The notes beneath the pieces were generated by a model. That model had not been told where the DNA came from and did not search any database. It saw only the letters and a program-made list of their open reading frames with translations. The position numbers and the translations under genes were made by a program. A DNA stretch of 64,000 nt, taken from assembly GCA_900542825.1 (NCBI GenBank), contig UQOY01000005.1, positions 62,001-126,000 on the forward strand, read 5' to 3'. The stretch is from an uncultured Collinsella sp. GTDB lineage: Bacteria; Actinomycetota; Coriobacteriia; Coriobacteriales; Coriobacteriaceae. Below are positions 44,507-53,375 of this stretch, in pieces (the stretch's first letter is position 1; each line of letters opens with the position of its first letter).

Positions 44507-45751
44507 ATGGCAGCCCGCGTCTGCCTGGTCCACTATCACGAGGTTGGACTGAAGGGCAAGAACCGCGCACATTTTGAGCATATCCTCATGGATAACATCA
44601 AGGCGGCCTTGGCCGCCTTTTCCGTGAATGCCGTGTCTCGAATTTCCGGTTATATCCTCGTGACCTTTAACGAGCATCAGGCTGACGAGGCGGCGCGCGT
44701 CATTCGCACTGTCCCCGGCGTTGCCCGTGTGTCTTTGGCGTATCACACGAACCGCGACCCGCAGGAGTACTGCGCCGCCGCCGTCAAGGCGCTGCGCGAG
44801 TTTGGTCCCTTCGAGTCGTTTAAGGTGCATGCCAAGCGCTCTAACACCGACTACGAGCTCACCTCGATTGATATCAATCGTCATGTGGGCGAGGTACTGT
44901 GCGAGGCCTTCCCCGATAAAAAGGTCCAGATGCATGATCCCGACGCGATGGTGCACGTACTGGTGGTCCAGGGTAGCGTCTACGTGTATGCGCGCTCCGA
45001 GCGCGGCGTGGGTGGCTTGCCGGTGGGATCTGCCGGCAAGGTCGTGACGCTTCTGTCTTCGGGTATCGATTCTCCGGTGGCGACCTGGATGCTCGCGCGT
45101 CGCGGCGCGGTGTGCGTGCCGGTACATTTCTCCGGTCGTCCGCAGACGCCCGATACGAGCGAGTATTTGGTGCAGGACATCATCCGTGCGCTTGAGCCGG
45201 GTGTCCAGATTGGCCGCCTGTACGTGGTGCCGTTTGGCGACTGCCAGCGCGAGATTTCGGTCGCCTGCCCCAGCAACCTGCGCGTGATTATGTACCGTCG
45301 CATTATGTATTCGGTTGCCGAGCGCATTGCGCATATCGAGGGCGCCAAGGCTATCGTGACCGGTGAATCGCTCGGTCAGGTTGCCTCCCAGACGCTCGAG
45401 AACATCATGGCCGTCAACGAGTCCGTGAAGATCCCCGTGTTCCGTCCGTTGATCGGTTCGGACAAGCAGGAGATCATCGCACGCGCTGAGGAGATCGGTA
45501 CCTTCGATATCTCGACCGAGGCTGCTCCCGATTGCTGCACGCTTTTTATGCCGCGCCGCCCCGAGACGCACGCCAAACTCGATGCCGTGCATGAGGCATG
45601 GGAGCTGTTCGATCACGAGGAGATGATTGAGCGTTTGCTTAAGCAGACCGAGTACATTGACTTCGGGAGCAACACGTATAAGGCCCCTAAGACCTTAAAA
45701 CGCAAACATTCGGAGCTTGCTCCGCGTGAGATTTACCAAGATCACGAATAA
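44507..45751 (+). CDS. thiI: tRNA 4-thiouridine synthetase ThiI, short form without rhodanese domain
   Basis: Adenylates U8 of tRNA for sulfur transfer and may supply sulfur for thiamine. It has an N-terminal ferredoxin-like domain and THUMP domain (residues about 1-170), and a PP-loop SSGIDSPVATW at about 184-194 (usual form SGGIDS). The protein ends at 414 residues soon after the catalytic domain, so the rhodanese domain of enterobacterial ThiI is absent, as in Bacillus. Sulfur presumably comes from a separate cysteine desulfurase, not seen in this window. Confidence 0.94.
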   Translation: MAARVCLVHYHEVGLKGKNRAHFEHILMDNIKAALAAFSVNAVSRISGYILVTFNEHQADEAARVIRTVPGVARVSLAYHTNRDPQEYCAAAVKALREFGPFESFKVHAKRSNTDYELTSIDINRHVGEVLCEAFPDKKVQMHDPDAMVHVLVVQGSVYVYARSERGVGGLPVGSAGKVVTLLSSGIDSPVATWMLARRGAVCVPVHFSGRPQTPDTSEYLVQDIIRALEPGVQIGRLYVVPFGDCQREISVACPSNLRVIMYRRIMYSVAERIAHIEGAKAIVTGESLGQVASQTLENIMAVNESVKIPVFRPLIGSDKQEIIARAEEIGTFDISTEAAPDCCTLFMPRRPETHAKLDAVHEAWELFDHEEMIERLLKQTEYIDFGSNTYKAPKTLKRKHSELAPREIYQDHE

Positions 45752-45761
45752 TGTTGTGTAT

Positions 45762-45797
45762 AGACCGGCGGTGCATTTGCATCGTCGGTCTTTTTCT
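45762..45797 (+). terminator. Rho-independent terminator after thiI
   Basis: A 9-bp stem AGACCGGCG / CGTCGGTCT (45762-45770 with 45783-45791, one wobble), extendable by further pairs, is followed by TTTTTC. Confidence 0.92.
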
Positions 45798-45965
45798 ATC
45801 TGGGCATTAGGCGATAAACGGTTCGTTTGTCGACGTGTACCTGAATATATGGACATTTTTTCGCAAGGTTTTGGTCAGCTTTTGGTTTGACCGCGAAAAC
45901 CGGTGTGGACGTGCGGAGGCTGCGGCGCTTGTTTCCTGACACGATGGTGTTGGGAGGTGTTTGCT

Positions 45966-46676
45966 ATGGCACAGCGCGAGCAACACGAACGGGTTAAACG
46001 GATGGACCGCTGGGCAGAAAAGCTGCTCGGGCACAAGGCGATGGTCGTGGCGATCCTGGTTGTCATTGCCGCCGCGAGCGGCTTGGCGATGGCAAGTTTT
46101 GGTGGTCACTCCAGAGGCGTGTCGTTTGAACGTAGTAATGAGGCGAGCGCCTCGGATGTGCGCGGGGCCGGGGATGCGACACCTAACGATGCCGATGGGT
46201 CGTCTGCCAAGAGCTCTTCTGCTGCCGAGGTGTACGTCGATGTTGATGGCGCCGTTGTGAAGCCTGGCGTGTACCGGCTCAAAGATGGAGCACGGGTATC
46301 CCAGGCGATCGACGCCGCCGGAGGGCTTGCGGCCGAGGCGGATGTGACAGGGCTTAATCGTGCGTCCAAGATCACAGATGGTCAAAAGATCTATGTGCCG
46401 ACGGTGGGGGAGCAACAAGCGACTGCGGCGGTCGGCGGGGCTGAAAGCGGAGCTGCCGCGACTCCTGGTGCGGGGTCTTCGTCGGGGCTCGTGAACATCA
46501 ATACGGCAAGTGCGGCTGAGCTGCAGACGCTTTCGGGCATCGGGCCTTCTATGGCCCAATCGATTATCGACGAACGTACGCAAAACGGGGCCTTCGCCTC
46601 GGTCGATGACCTCATGCGCGTATCGGGGATCGGTGAGAAAAAACTCGCCAAAATCAAAGATTGCATCTGCGTATGA
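45966..46676 (+). CDS. comEA: Competence protein ComEA (DNA receptor)
   Basis: Membrane-anchored DNA-binding protein of the transformation machinery. One TM helix at about residues 26-45, a Ser/Ala-rich spacer, an SLBB domain (VYVDVDGAVVKPGVYRLKDG, about 89-145) and C-terminal helix-hairpin-helix motifs (LVNINTASAAELQTLSGIG, and GIGEKKLAKIK at the end). Length is 236 residues. I chose ATG 45966 with GGGAGGTG upstream over the start at 45903. It overlaps comEC by 4 bases. Confidence 0.93.
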   Translation: MAQREQHERVKRMDRWAEKLLGHKAMVVAILVVIAAASGLAMASFGGHSRGVSFERSNEASASDVRGAGDATPNDADGSSAKSSSAAEVYVDVDGAVVKPGVYRLKDGARVSQAIDAAGGLAAEADVTGLNRASKITDGQKIYVPTVGEQQATAAVGGAESGAAATPGAGSSSGLVNINTASAAELQTLSGIGPSMAQSIIDERTQNGAFASVDDLMRVSGIGEKKLAKIKDCICV

Positions 46677-48976
46677 GCGCGACCGAGCGCGAGCATGTGA
46701 TGCCACCGCGCCCACTGATGCCTTGGACGATGGCTCTTTGTGCCGGCTTGTGTGCGAGCTGTGGGTTGATACTTAACGTGGCGGCCGATGTGCTGCTGGA
46801 AGAGCGGGCGGCGCCCGTCACATTGCTTATGGTCATTCCCGTTGCGGCTGCGGCGTGCATCGTATTGGCTCGGTCCTGTATGCGTCTTGTGCGGTGGAGG
46901 CGATGGCTGTATGCCGCAGCTCTTGGCCTCGTGGCGGGAGTGGTCGTGTCCGCGGGTTGGGCGATCGGGGTGCTGCGTGCTTCGAGGGCTCTGGATAATC
47001 GGGCTGCGAGCAGCCTCGAATTTTATGTACAGGGCGATCCGTCCATCAATGACGGTGTGTACTCCTATACCTGCGATGCGTATGCGGGCGAAAAGCGTTT
47101 GGGTCAGGTGCGGCTGTCGTGTGATCGTGAGCTCGGCGCCGGTTCGCATGTACGTGGTATCGGTCGAATTTCGCGCTTTGAGAATGATGCGTATGGGCGC
47201 TCACGCGTGCTTCGGGGCGAGCTTCGAAAGGTTAAAGTCGTCCGGTTGGTATCGGTCGACGAGGGCTCTCTGGGGCCGTTGCTTTGGCTGCGAAATGAGC
47301 TTCTTGCCGTTATTGCGCCCGCGACCGATCCGGCGCGCTCGCTCATTGCCGGCGTTGTCTGTGGACGCTCGTCCGAGCTGCGCGCCCAGCCAGCGGGCGA
47401 TTGGTTTTCGGTAACGGGCACCGCACATCTTATCGCCGTCTCGGGCAGCCATCTTGCCATCGTCGGTTTTGTGATTGAGAGCGCCCTGCAAAAGACGCGT
47501 CTCTCTCGTGGGCTGCAGCGGGGGTTGCTGGTACTGGCTCTCGCTGCCTATGCCGTCTTTACGGGCGCCTCGCCCTCCGCCGTGCGCGCATGCTGTATGG
47601 TAGCGGTGACACTTGTCGTCAACGGCGCCGGACGTCGTCGGCATGGCCTCTCAGCCCTATTCTTGACCATGGCAATCTTTGTGTTGCTGCGGCCGACAGT
47701 ATTGTTCGAGATGGGTTTTCAGCTATCGTGCGCCAGTGTTTTTGCCATCCTTTGTTTTTGCCCCTATGCTACCTATGCCTTGGCTGAGCTGGGTGTGCCA
47801 TCGGGTGCCGCCAGTATTTTGTCTGTCACGCTGTGCTCGCAGCTGGCGACACTTCCCGTAACCATTCCCGCATTTGAGACGTTTTCGCTCATTGCCCCGC
47901 TTGCAAATGCCGTGATCGGTCCGGTGATAAGCGTGCTGCTCGCATCTTCGGTTGTGCTGGTGCCTTGCTCGCTTGTGCCGCTGTTGCGTCACGGGGCGCT
48001 CGTGGTGCCCATGATTGTCGCTCGCTGCGCCCTGTTCTTTGAGCAGCTCTTTGCTGCCGTTCCGGGCGCATCCGTTAGCGTGCAGCCCGATACGCCCTTG
48101 GTATACGTGGTGCCGTTAGCGCTGGCGGTCGTCTTGGTCTGGTGGCCACGTCCCCGCGCGTGGCCCATGGCAGTGGGGCTGCTGTGTTTGATGCTTGCAG
48201 CGGGTGTTCCGTATGTCTATTGGGATCGATGTGCGCCGCCTTCGGTGACGGTCCTCGATGTTGGCCAAGCCGATGCGATTCTGGTTCGTCAGGGTGGAGC
48301 CGTGGCGCTCGTCGACTGTGGGCTCGATGAGCGCGTGGTGTCGGCGTTGGTTCGCAACAATGTCCACCATATCGACGCCGTCTTCGTGACGCATTGGGAC
48401 GAAGACCATTGGGGTGGTCTCCCCGATGTGCTCGATCAGTTTTCGGTTGGAACCATTGCGGTCGCGGCCGATGCGCTTGACGGCGCGCCCGCTGAGGTCC
48501 TGAATCGCCCGGGTGTAACGTATCGGCAGGTGGCTCGTGGAGACACGGTCGATATCGGCGCATTTCGAGCTCGAGTGATGTGGCCGTTTGACGCGGTGGA
48601 TGGCGAGGGCAATGAGGACTCGCTTGTCTTGTTGCTCTCCTATGCTCAGGAAGGCAAGAGCCTGCGCGTGCTCCTCACCGGTGATGCCGAGCTCGATCAA
48701 GAGCGCGAGTTTGTACAGGAGGTGGGCGATATCGATGTGCTCAAGCTGGGGCATCACGGCTCAAAAGTTTCCGTCGACACAGACCTGCTGGAAACGCTTA
48801 AGCCCGAGCTCTCTATCGCGAGTGCGGGCGAGGGCAACCGTTACGGTCATCCATCCGATGCCTGCATCGATGCCGTTCGCGATGCGGGCGGCGCGTTCGC
48901 ATGTACCATCGAACAAGGAGACATTACCGTCTCGCCGACTTTAACCGGTTTTGCCATGCGATGCCAGCGACCGTGA
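46673..48976 (+). CDS. comEC: ComEC/Rec2 DNA-uptake channel with metallo-beta-lactamase domain
   Basis: 767 residues. N-terminal hydrophobic helices and a DUF4131-like/OB region are followed by the competence core with many TM helices (VTGTAHLIAVSGSHLAIVGF is the hallmark of the Competence domain, about 245-265). The C-terminal MBL domain starts near residue 525 with VTVLDVGQADAILV and has THWDEDHWGG (about 573) and LKLGHHGSKVS. ComEC carries one DNA strand through the membrane; the MBL domain is proposed to degrade the other. It is translationally coupled to comEA. Confidence 0.94.
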   Translation: MSATEREHVMPPRPLMPWTMALCAGLCASCGLILNVAADVLLEERAAPVTLLMVIPVAAAACIVLARSCMRLVRWRRWLYAAALGLVAGVVVSAGWAIGVLRASRALDNRAASSLEFYVQGDPSINDGVYSYTCDAYAGEKRLGQVRLSCDRELGAGSHVRGIGRISRFENDAYGRSRVLRGELRKVKVVRLVSVDEGSLGPLLWLRNELLAVIAPATDPARSLIAGVVCGRSSELRAQPAGDWFSVTGTAHLIAVSGSHLAIVGFVIESALQKTRLSRGLQRGLLVLALAAYAVFTGASPSAVRACCMVAVTLVVNGAGRRRHGLSALFLTMAIFVLLRPTVLFEMGFQLSCASVFAILCFCPYATYALAELGVPSGAASILSVTLCSQLATLPVTIPAFETFSLIAPLANAVIGPVISVLLASSVVLVPCSLVPLLRHGALVVPMIVARCALFFEQLFAAVPGASVSVQPDTPLVYVVPLALAVVLVWWPRPRAWPMAVGLLCLMLAAGVPYVYWDRCAPPSVTVLDVGQADAILVRQGGAVALVDCGLDERVVSALVRNNVHHIDAVFVTHWDEDHWGGLPDVLDQFSVGTIAVAADALDGAPAEVLNRPGVTYRQVARGDTVDIGAFRARVMWPFDAVDGEGNEDSLVLLLSYAQEGKSLRVLLTGDAELDQEREFVQEVGDIDVLKLGHHGSKVSVDTDLLETLKPELSIASAGEGNRYGHPSDACIDAVRDAGGAFACTIEQGDITVSPTLTGFAMRCQRP

Positions 48977-48984
48977 TGCTGTCG

Positions 48985-49014
48985 TTGGCGCGTGGCCAAC
49001 CCGTGGGCTAGAAT
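48985..49014 (+). promoter_or_regulatory. Candidate promoter of holA
   Basis: TTGGCG (48985-48990) and TAGAAT (49009-49014), spacer 18 bases, between comEC and holA. Confidence 0.55.
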
Positions 49015-49054
49015 GGCACGGTACGAACACGAGAGCCTGCGGGAGGGGAGCGCA

Positions 49055-50017
49055 ATGTCCGAAACCGGTCTGCTGCCGGCATATCTGATCGTCGGTACCG
49101 ACGGGGTCAAACGCGACCACGCCGTCTCGCGTATGAAGGCGCGTCTGGAAAAGACGGGCATGGTCGAGTTCAACCTCGACGAGCGCGATATGACCAAAGA
49201 CCCCGATATCGAGTCGATTATCGGTTCGCTCAACACCTTTCCCATGGGTAGCGAGTTTCGTCTGGTAATCCTTGACGGCTGCGCAAAACTCGCCAAAGTG
49301 ATCTCCGAGCCCCTTGTCGAGTATCTGTCGAGTCCCAGCCCCACGACGGTCTGTCTCTTCATAGCCGATTCGCTCGCCAAGAACACGCGCCTGTACAAGG
49401 CGATCGCCAAGATTGACAAGAAGGCTGTGATCGACTGTTCGGGCACCAAACGCTGGGAGCTACCGCGCCGCGTGCAGCAGATGGCGACGCAGCGCGGTAA
49501 GTCCATCTCGACGGCCGCCGCCGAGGAGCTCGTTTCGCGCTCGGGCGAGAACACTCGCATGCTCGATAACGACTTGGCCAAGCTTGCCCAGATGGTTGAG
49601 GCGCCGCAAATTGAGCTTGCCGATGTGGAGCGCTGGATCGTGCGCACGGCCGAAGTTCAGCCCTGGGACTTTCTCAATGCGGTCTCGGGCCGTGACATGC
49701 GCCGCTCGCTTGAGCTCTTCAATCTATTACCCGCCAAGAGCTATGTGTGGACCTACACACTGCTGTGCGGGCGCATTCGCGAGCTTATCGTCGCCAAGGC
49801 ACTCGATGCGCGTGGGCAGGGTCGCGAGCTTGCCGCGACGCTCAAGCTCCAGACCTGGCAGGTCAAGAATCACCTGACCTGGGCGCGTCGTTTTTCGATG
49901 GCGGAGCTTGTCGATGCGCTCGAGGGCGCGGTCGATGTGGAGCTCGCGCTCAAGGGTTCGGCTGATTCGGAGACCGCGCTTTTGCTCTGGATTACGAACA
50001 TCTTGAGAAAATCGTGA
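49055..50017 (+). CDS. holA: DNA polymerase III delta subunit
   Basis: Clamp-loader subunit that opens the beta clamp. The AAA+-like fold lacks a Walker A motif, as expected for delta. LLPAYLIVGTDGVKRDHAV, FRLVILDGCAKLAKV and the C-terminal LKLQTWQVKNHLTWARRFSM are the family blocks. It is 320 residues from ATG 49055, which has GGGAGGGGAG upstream; the frame is open further up without similarity. holA next to comEC and rpsT is a very common bacterial order. Confidence 0.93.
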   Translation: MSETGLLPAYLIVGTDGVKRDHAVSRMKARLEKTGMVEFNLDERDMTKDPDIESIIGSLNTFPMGSEFRLVILDGCAKLAKVISEPLVEYLSSPSPTTVCLFIADSLAKNTRLYKAIAKIDKKAVIDCSGTKRWELPRRVQQMATQRGKSISTAAAEELVSRSGENTRMLDNDLAKLAQMVEAPQIELADVERWIVRTAEVQPWDFLNAVSGRDMRRSLELFNLLPAKSYVWTYTLLCGRIRELIVAKALDARGQGRELAATLKLQTWQVKNHLTWARRFSMAELVDALEGAVDVELALKGSADSETALLLWITNILRKS

Positions 50018-50069
50018 TGATACCTGCCTATTTGACAAATTCGTTCTATCCCTTTGAGGGGGAGCGTGC

Positions 50070-50075
50070 TATAGT
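50070..50075 (+). promoter_or_regulatory. Extended -10 promoter of rpsT
   Basis: TGCTATAGT, identical over 9 bases to the rpmB extended -10. It lies about 75 bases before rpsT. Confidence 0.55.
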
Positions 50076-50150
50076 AGACGCTTGCATGACCTCACCGTGT
50101 CTCAGAGGTGTCATACATTTTTTGCAAGGAACTCGAAAGGAACTCCAGAA

Positions 50151-50417
50151 GTGGCAAACATCAAGTCTCAGAAGAAGCGTATCCGCACCAATGAGGCAGC
50201 TCGCATGCGTAACAAGGCTGTCAAGTCCGAGCTCAAGACGCTGACCAAGCACGTCCAGTCCGCCGTCGCCGAGGGCGACGCCGAGAAGGCCCAGGCTGCC
50301 CTCAAGACCGTCACCAAGCGTCTCGACATGGCTGCCGCCAAGCATGTCATCCACAAGAACCAGGCTTCCAACCGCAAGTCCGGTCTTGCCAAGCTCGTGA
50401 ACAGCATCAACGCCTAA
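50151..50417 (+). CDS. rpsT: 30S ribosomal protein S20
   Basis: Binds 16S rRNA early in assembly. The start VANIKSQKKRIRTNEAARMRN (short: NIKSQKKRIRTNE) and the C-terminal VIHKNQASNRKSGLAKLVN are diagnostic. It is 88 residues from GTG 50151, with AAAGGAA 8 bases upstream; the open frame begins further up at 50082 but the conserved N-terminus starts here. Own promoter and terminator. Confidence 0.96.
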   Translation: MANIKSQKKRIRTNEAARMRNKAVKSELKTLTKHVQSAVAEGDAEKAQAALKTVTKRLDMAAAKHVIHKNQASNRKSGLAKLVNSINA

Positions 50418-50452
50418 GTTGTAAATTTCACACCACACAGATTACGCGCATA

Positions 50453-50489
50453 AATGGAGCCTGTTTTATGGAACAGGCTCCATTTTTTG
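50453..50489 (+). terminator. Rho-independent terminator after rpsT
   Basis: A perfect 13-bp stem (50453-50465 with 50472-50484), with the T-run partly inside the stem and extending to 50488 (TTTTTT). The lepA -10 begins only 12 bases later. Confidence 0.95.
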
Positions 50490-50490
50490 T

Positions 50491-50506
50491 ACCGCTCGGG
50501 TAAGAT
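50491..50506 (+). promoter_or_regulatory. Candidate leaderless promoter of lepA
   Basis: ACCGCTCGGG precedes TAAGAT (50501-50506), and the lepA ATG begins 7 bases after this box. No ribosome-binding site is present. The 12-mer ACCGCTCGGGTA is repeated exactly before the first dnaJ gene. Confidence 0.5.
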
Positions 50507-50513
50507 AGTCCGC

Positions 50514-52325
50514 ATGAATACTTCAATTGACATTTCCCACATCCGCAACTTCTCGATCGTTGCGCACATCGACCATGGCAAGTCCACGATCAGTGACCGC
50601 ATCCTCGAGCTCACCCATACCGTCGACGAGCGCGACATGGAGTCGCAACTGCTCGACACCATGGATATCGAGCGCGAGCGCGGCATCACGATCAAGTCCA
50701 ATGCCGTTCGCGTCTCCTATGACGCCGACGATGGCGAGACGTATCAGTTCAATCTAATCGATACGCCGGGCCACGTGGACTTTACCTATGAGGTCTCGCG
50801 TTCGCTGGCCGCCTGCGAGGGTGCAGTGCTCGTCGTCGACGCCACACAGGGCGTCGAGGCACAGACCGTCTCCAACGCGACGCTCGCCATGAACGCCAAC
50901 CTGGATATCGTGCCCGCCATCAACAAGATCGACCTTCCGTCGGCCCATCCCGACGAGGTTAAAACCGAGATCGAGGATGACTTGGCGATTCCCGCCGACG
51001 ATGCCGTGTGCGTCTCGGGCAAGACCGGCGAGGGCATTCACGATCTGCTGGAGTCCATTGTCTTTTTGATTTCGCCGCCCAAGGGCGATGCGAACGCGCC
51101 GCTCAAGGCGCTCATCTTGGATTCGTATTTTGATGAGTACCGCGGCGTCGTTGCCACGGTGCGCGTCTTCGATGGTTCCATTAAAAAGGGCGATACCCTG
51201 CTTATGATGCAGGCAGAAGGTGACTTTTTGGTCGACGGCGTGGGCGTCAAGCGTCCTGCCGAGACCCCGGTTGACGCGCTGACGGTTGGCGAGGTCGGCT
51301 ATGTGGTCACGGGCCTGAAGGATCCTGAGGCCGTTCGCGTAGGCGACACCCTTACCTGGGCGTCGAATCCCTGCCCCGAGCCGCTGCCGGGCTACCGCGA
51401 GGCCAAGCCCATGGTCTATACCGGTCTGTTCCCGATCGACAACAAGGATTACGAGAACCTGCGCGACGCACTCGATAAGCTGCATGTCAACGACCCGTCG
51501 TTGGTGTGGGAGCCCGAGACCTCGGTGGCGCTCGGCTTTGGTTTCCGCGTGGGCTTCTTGGGCCTGCTGCATATGGAGGTCGTCAAGGAGCGCTTGGAGC
51601 GCGAGTTCAACCTTGACCTCATTGCCACGAGCCCTTCGGTGGACTATCACGTTTACAAGACCGACGGCGAGATGATTGATGTCCGCAGCCCGCAGGATCT
51701 GCCCGAGGCCACGCGTATCGAGCGCATTGAGGAGCCCTACCTCAATGCCAAGATTATCTGCCCGCCCGAGTATACGGGTGCCGTCATGCAGCTTGCTATC
51801 GAGCACCGCGGCATTACAACCGACATGATCCATCTTACGAGCAAGTCGGTCGAGATGCGCTTCGACATGCCGCTCGCCGAGCTTATCTTGGACTTCTTTG
51901 ACCAACTCAAGAGCCGCACTAAGGGCTATGCCTCGCTCGACTATGAGTTCAACGAGTATCGTCCCTCCGAGCTCGTCAAGCTCGATATCCTGCTTTCGGG
52001 CGACGAGGTGGACGCGCTGTCGTTTATCGTGCACAAGGACAAGGCCTATGGCCTTGCCCGCGGCCTGTGCGACAAGCTCAAGGAAATCATTCCGCGCCAG
52101 CTGTTCGAGGTGCCTATTCAGGGTGCCATCGGCAACAAGATCATTGCCCGCTCGACCGTCAAGGCGCGCCGCAAGGACGTTTTGGCCAAGTGCTACGGCG
52201 GCGATATCTCGCGTAAGCGCAAGCTGCTCGAGAAGCAGAAAGAGGGCAAGAAGCGCATGAAGGCTATCGGTTCGGTTGAGGTCCCGCAGGAGGCCTTTAT
52301 GGCGATCCTCAAGGTGGACGAGTAG
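50514..52325 (+). CDS. lepA: Elongation factor 4 (LepA)
   Basis: Translational GTPase that helps ribosomes under stress and in initiation. G1 AHIDHGKST is at about residues 17-25, then DTPGHVDFTYEVSRSLAACEG (short: DTPGHVDF) and NKIDLPSAHPDEV. The LepA-specific C-terminal domain ends with KKRMKAIGSVEVPQEAFMAI (20 residues). Length is 603 residues. ATG 50514 is where the conserved N-terminus begins; the frame is open upstream into the rpsT terminator. Confidence 0.97.
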   Translation: MNTSIDISHIRNFSIVAHIDHGKSTISDRILELTHTVDERDMESQLLDTMDIERERGITIKSNAVRVSYDADDGETYQFNLIDTPGHVDFTYEVSRSLAACEGAVLVVDATQGVEAQTVSNATLAMNANLDIVPAINKIDLPSAHPDEVKTEIEDDLAIPADDAVCVSGKTGEGIHDLLESIVFLISPPKGDANAPLKALILDSYFDEYRGVVATVRVFDGSIKKGDTLLMMQAEGDFLVDGVGVKRPAETPVDALTVGEVGYVVTGLKDPEAVRVGDTLTWASNPCPEPLPGYREAKPMVYTGLFPIDNKDYENLRDALDKLHVNDPSLVWEPETSVALGFGFRVGFLGLLHMEVVKERLEREFNLDLIATSPSVDYHVYKTDGEMIDVRSPQDLPEATRIERIEEPYLNAKIICPPEYTGAVMQLAIEHRGITTDMIHLTSKSVEMRFDMPLAELILDFFDQLKSRTKGYASLDYEFNEYRPSELVKLDILLSGDEVDALSFIVHKDKAYGLARGLCDKLKEIIPRQLFEVPIQGAIGNKIIARSTVKARRKDVLAKCYGGDISRKRKLLEKQKEGKKRMKAIGSVEVPQEAFMAILKVDE

Positions 52326-52329
52326 GTCC

Positions 52330-53373
52330 ATGGCGCTTTCTGAATACAGTACGCGGCTGCTGGGTGCCTATGCCGAGCAGCCGTTCCTTATGGCTCCCAT
52401 GGCTGGCGTGACCGACCCCGCCTATCGCATCATGTGCCGCCGCCGCGGTGCCCATCTTGCCTACAGCGAGATGGTGAGCGTGGCGGGCCTTGCCTATGCC
52501 AGCAACAAGACCTGGCGCCTGGTGCTGCCGGCCGACGAGGAGCAGCAGATTTGCGTGCAGCTCTTTGGTTCCAAGCCCGATCAGTTTGCGAGTGCCGTCG
52601 CTGCCGTCGAGGAACGCGTGGGCGATCGCCTGTCGCTGATCGACATCAACATGGCCTGCCCGGCTCGCAAGGTTGTCACCAAGGGCGAGGGCTCGGCGCT
52701 TATGCGCACGCCCGACCTGGCCGAGAAGATCGTCGAGGCGGCGGTGGGCGCGGCGCACGTGCCCGTGACCGTAAAGATTCGCAAGGGCTTTTATGCCGAA
52801 GACCGCAATGCCGCGACGTTTGCCCAGATGCTCGAGGGAGCAGGAGCAGCTGCGGTGGCGGTGCACGGCCGCTGTGCCACGCAGCTCTATACGGGCCAGG
52901 CCGATTGGTCGGTCGTCGATGAGGTGGCCGACGCCGTCGAGATCCCCGTTATCGGTTCGGGTGACGTTTTCTCGGCCGAGGATGCAGCGGAGCGTCTGCG
53001 CACCTCGGGTGCCAGCGCGGTGTTTATCGCACGCGGTATCTATGGCAACCCTTGGGTGTTCGGCGATGCCCGCGCCCTTGCACTCGACGCCACGCCGGTG
53101 CCGTCTCGCTCCTCACGCGAGCGCCTGGATGCCCTGCGCGAGCACCTGACGCTCACGCACGAGCTGTTGCCGCTCATGTCGCGTGCCCGCACGTACGCGA
53201 GCTGGTATTTAAAGGGTATGCCTCATGCTGCAGCCTGGCGCGCCCAGGTGGTGCGTTGCTCCACATACGAGGAGTTCATGGAATTGGTCGATGATATCGA
53301 GCGCGATGTGGTGGCCTGCGAGGCCGCACTTGCCGCTGGCGAGTCGGTGCCCGCTCATCCGCTGGAGGCCTAA
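52330..53373 (+). CDS. dus: tRNA-dihydrouridine synthase (DusB type)
   Basis: FMN enzyme reducing uridines in the tRNA D-loop. FLMAPMAGVTDPAYRIMCRR at the start, the catalytic Cys in DINMACPARKVV (about 104-115), VTVKIRKGF and HGRCATQLYTGQADW are typical; the usual NMGCP is NMACP here. Length is 347 residues, with a helical C-terminal RNA-binding domain. The start is ATG 52330, 4 bases after lepA with a weak site, so coupling to lepA is likely. The exact target position in tRNA is not readable. Confidence 0.93.
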   Translation: MALSEYSTRLLGAYAEQPFLMAPMAGVTDPAYRIMCRRRGAHLAYSEMVSVAGLAYASNKTWRLVLPADEEQQICVQLFGSKPDQFASAVAAVEERVGDRLSLIDINMACPARKVVTKGEGSALMRTPDLAEKIVEAAVGAAHVPVTVKIRKGFYAEDRNAATFAQMLEGAGAAAVAVHGRCATQLYTGQADWSVVDEVADAVEIPVIGSGDVFSAEDAAERLRTSGASAVFIARGIYGNPWVFGDARALALDATPVPSRSSRERLDALREHLTLTHELLPLMSRARTYASWYLKGMPHAAAWRAQVVRCSTYEEFMELVDDIERDVVACEAALAAGESVPAHPLEA

Positions 53374-53375
53374 CG

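Noticed and set aside
50032..50037. Consensus TTGACA as -35 for rpsT
   Set aside because: It is 32 bases from the TATAGT box, far outside the usual 16-18 base spacing.
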